Positions 62,256 through 64,000 of a DNA stretch of 64,000 nucleotides are shown in pieces. Made by a program: the position numbers and the translations under genes. Every line of letters starts with the position of its first letter. The stretch's first letter is position 1. Source of the stretch: Daejeonella sp. (GTDB taxonomy: Bacteria; Bacteroidota; Bacteroidia; Sphingobacteriales; Sphingobacteriaceae); contig NZ_JAUYSS010000049.1 of assembly GCF_030695525.1 (NCBI RefSeq), positions 21,807 through 85,806 of the forward strand, in the 5' to 3' direction. The notes beneath the pieces were generated by a model. That model was not told the origin of the DNA, ran no database searches, and was given only the letters and a program-made list of their open reading frames with translations.

Positions 62256-64000
62256 TCAGTTTACCTTTATCACTCCCTCTCCAGCCTGCACTTCCATTGA
62301 GATCTGCTTTTTACCATTATCATAGCTGAAATTACGGGTTGCCTTGCCATTCAAAAGAACAGATTTAGGCTTTGATGGAGCTGATATACTCAGTTTGGAT
62401 GTTTTACCAACTGCATATTTAATACCATCGGCCGACCATTCAAACGTTAATATCTCTGATGAATTCAGGGTTCTGGAAGCATTCTTATTACTGAAACTTG
62501 TTGCCAGGGCTACAAAATCCCTGTCTGCACTCCATGTCATGGATGCCGCATCGGTTTCTATTCCGGCAGTTTGATAAACTTTACCAGGCTTCGTGCTGAA
62601 AGCGAACTTTTTACCGGATGCCACACCACTTACAAACCCATCACCCTCTTCCGTAATCACTTCAGAAACACCATTACTTCCATCAGTTGTGATTAGGTTA
62701 GCCATAACAAGCGGCTGACGGTTTGTAGTACTGGCAGACACCTTTAACATTCCTTCCTTATTCAAATGACGTACGCGCTGCAGCGTATACAGATAATGCG
62801 GAGTTTCTTCTGCCTCTGTTTCTACAACTTTCGGAGCCAGATGCATGAAATTAAGCGTAACACCGCCCTTGGTTATATTAGAAACATTTTTTCCTGCTTT
62901 TATATGTTCAAGTTGTTCAGTCTGATAAAGCAAGGTTACTTTTGCATCCTTTTCAGATGGAATCGCAGTATCAAGCATTAACAGAGTACGAGGCTTGATA
63001 AACAATACATTACGGCTCAGATCTTTAACCTTATCCAAATAAACACGCCCGATATTACCTGAAGAAAATGCGGCATCTTTTCCATCAAGGAAATTCGCGA
63101 TGTAGGCATGATCATCAAAACCTGGTGCATGATAAAGATGATCTCCTGTGCGCTGACTTTGCTCATTTCCATCAATTAAAATAGTGGAATGTGCTACCGG
63201 CTGAATCAGTTTAGACTGATAGATCGGATCATCATAATAGGTGGAGTTCTTAAGGTGACGTTCTTCAATAAACAAAACTCCTTTATCTGCCAGCCAGATA
63301 CTTCCCTGATCGATATGCTGGTGATTATAGAATGCTCCTGTTCTCATAACGAATGAAAAGTCATCCTTTTCCCAACCACTTTTGAATACAGTAGTACCTA
63401 CTTCTCGGAAAACTTTAACAGGGTTTTCATCAAACGGACTGTCTTCAGGAATATTTTTTGTATTGAAAATTACATCCTCATAGTTCTCCTGAGTTTTCAT
63501 GTAATTATAAAACCAGCTTAAACGTGGTTCTCTCCTTTTTTCAAGCAGAAAACTCCAGAATGTTGCCGGTCCCATTGCACCTCCTGAATCACCGTATTCG
63601 AACCAAAGCTTATCTTTTATAAGTCCGCCCCAAATAAACTCATTATAACTCCCAACCAAAGGTGCTGTAAGATCGATCTTAAATACATTATCAAGAGAAG
63701 GAAGGCTATAAGCCATATTGGAGAATGAATAACTGTTATAACCGTAACCTTCACCCCAGGCACCATCTTTCTGATCTACAACACGATTAATGAAACGGTA
63801 ATATTTTATCAGTCCCCCTGTAAAGTATGGTTCCAGATTTTCGGTCTCAGGACCGTCTGCATATACAGCCGCCATATTCATCAATGAACCACCTAAAATC
63901 ATAGCCAGCCAGTTTGATGTAGCGGCAGTTATATCATCATTGTAAACATAGGTACGGTGCGCACCATCAACGATATTTGCCATGATTGCTTTTCGGATAA
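62256..64000 (-). CDS. Heparinase II/III-family polysaccharide lyase (5' end cut off)
   Basis: The frame is open to the right edge, so the N-terminal part is missing; about 580 codons are visible. The end of the alpha/alpha-toroid domain is followed by the heparinase II/III beta-sandwich. YNHQHIDQGSIWL contains the conserved His residues and Asp that line the active cleft of this superfamily. It should cleave a uronate-containing polysaccharide by beta-elimination outside the cytoplasm, giving unsaturated uronate ends. Gene order (lyase, SDR, uxuA) fits stepwise uronate catabolism. Family-level specificity (heparin, alginate or other) cannot be judged. Confidence 0.88.
   Translation of the reverse strand, partial: IRKAIMANIVDGAHRTYVYNDDITAATSNWLAMILGGSLMNMAAVYADGPETENLEPYFTGGLIKYYRFINRVVDQKDGAWGEGYGYNSYSFSNMAYSLPSLDNVFKIDLTAPLVGSYNEFIWGGLIKDKLWFEYGDSGGAMGPATFWSFLLEKRREPRLSWFYNYMKTQENYEDVIFNTKNIPEDSPFDENPVKVFREVGTTVFKSGWEKDDFSFVMRTGAFYNHQHIDQGSIWLADKGVLFIEERHLKNSTYYDDPIYQSKLIQPVAHSTILIDGNEQSQRTGDHLYHAPGFDDHAYIANFLDGKDAAFSSGNIGRVYLDKVKDLSRNVLFIKPRTLLMLDTAIPSEKDAKVTLLYQTEQLEHIKAGKNVSNITKGGVTLNFMHLAPKVVETEAEETPHYLYTLQRVRHLNKEGMLKVSASTTNRQPLVMANLITTDGSNGVSEVITEEGDGFVSGVASGKKFAFSTKPGKVYQTAGIETDAASMTWSADRDFVALATSFSNKNASRTLNSSEILTFEWSADGIKYAVGKTSKLSISAPSKPKSVLLNGKATRNFSYDNGKKQISMEVQAGEGVIKVN

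Noticed and set aside
1..64000. Insertion sequences, integrase or phage genes as explanation for the clustered paralogues
   Set aside because: No transposase, recombinase or phage gene was recognised; duplication by recombination is simpler.
1..64000. tRNA, rRNA or riboswitch genes
   Set aside because: No cloverleaf-like or conserved aptamer sequence stood out by eye; small ones could be missed without a covariance search.
62256..64000. Calling the heparinase-family gene an alginate lyase (PL17) or heparinase specifically
   Set aside because: The N-terminal half is outside the window and the visible motif is common to several PL families.

Overview
The window comes from a Bacteroidota bacterium, most likely of the Sphingobacteriaceae (Pedobacter/Mucilaginibacter type). 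The evidence is two complete SusC/SusD pairs whose SusC proteins carry an N-terminal STN domain, each preceded by its own FecR anti-sigma factor and ECF sigma factor; AT-rich DNA with few clear Shine-Dalgarno sites; a CusA-type RND pump fused to its own outer-membrane channel; and many Tat- and lipoprotein-type exported enzymes. No tRNA, rRNA, CRISPR or transposase gene was seen. Gene names rest on motif recognition, not on searches.

Layout. 1-14,400 is ordinary accessory metabolism on mixed strands: the tail of a beta-propeller protein, a lactate permease, a Tat-exported SelA-like PLP protein, an actP/yjcH acetate-uptake pair, a DUF5009-type membrane acyltransferase-like protein, a peptidoglycan amidase, and a heavy-metal efflux set (small exported protein, RND-OMF fusion, lipoprotein adaptor). 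A roughly 600-base stretch with decayed reading frames follows.

From 14,400 to the right end everything is on the minus strand and forms two parallel, sigma-controlled loci. Locus A (35.3 to 14.4 kb, in transcription order): ECF sigma, FecR, SusC, SusD, then five tandem paralogues of an unusual exported protein, an MFS transporter, an SDR dehydrogenase and a creatininase-family hydrolase. Locus B (59.6 to 35.4 kb): ECF sigma, FecR, SusC, SusD, a CBM9-like/PKD protein, an FG-GAP/UnbV lipoprotein, a sixth paralogue of the unusual family, a PQQ/cytochrome c dehydrogenase, a second CBM9-like/PKD protein, a second PQQ/cytochrome c dehydrogenase, an exported class-V aminotransferase-fold protein, a sulfatase, its formylglycine-generating enzyme, and a small Cys-Cys lipoprotein. 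Upstream of locus B lie a heparinase II/III-type lyase (cut by the window edge), an SDR and mannonate dehydratase (uxuA).

The main discovery candidate is the six-member family shared by both loci. Each protein has a variable N-terminal extension, a twin-arginine signal (RRKFLG type), a short helical segment, a large (about 400-residue) conserved predicted beta-rich region I cannot assign, and a C-terminal 111-112-residue domain that reads as a MIP18/PaaD/SufT-type (DUF59) domain. In all six the DUF59 cysteine (G-C-P) is arginine (G-R-P). An iron-sulfur-assembly fold therefore seems to have been moved to the cell envelope and stripped of its cysteine, inside polysaccharide-utilisation-like operons. 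With the heparinase, sulfatase/FGE, uxuA and PQQ dehydrogenases, the inferred overall job is capture, desulfation, oxidation and cleavage of a uronate-containing, possibly sulfated, glycan or glycoconjugate.

A second unusual signal is degenerate 7-base tandem repeat tracts at the 3' ends of several genes, in three cases reaching or bordering the stop codon.
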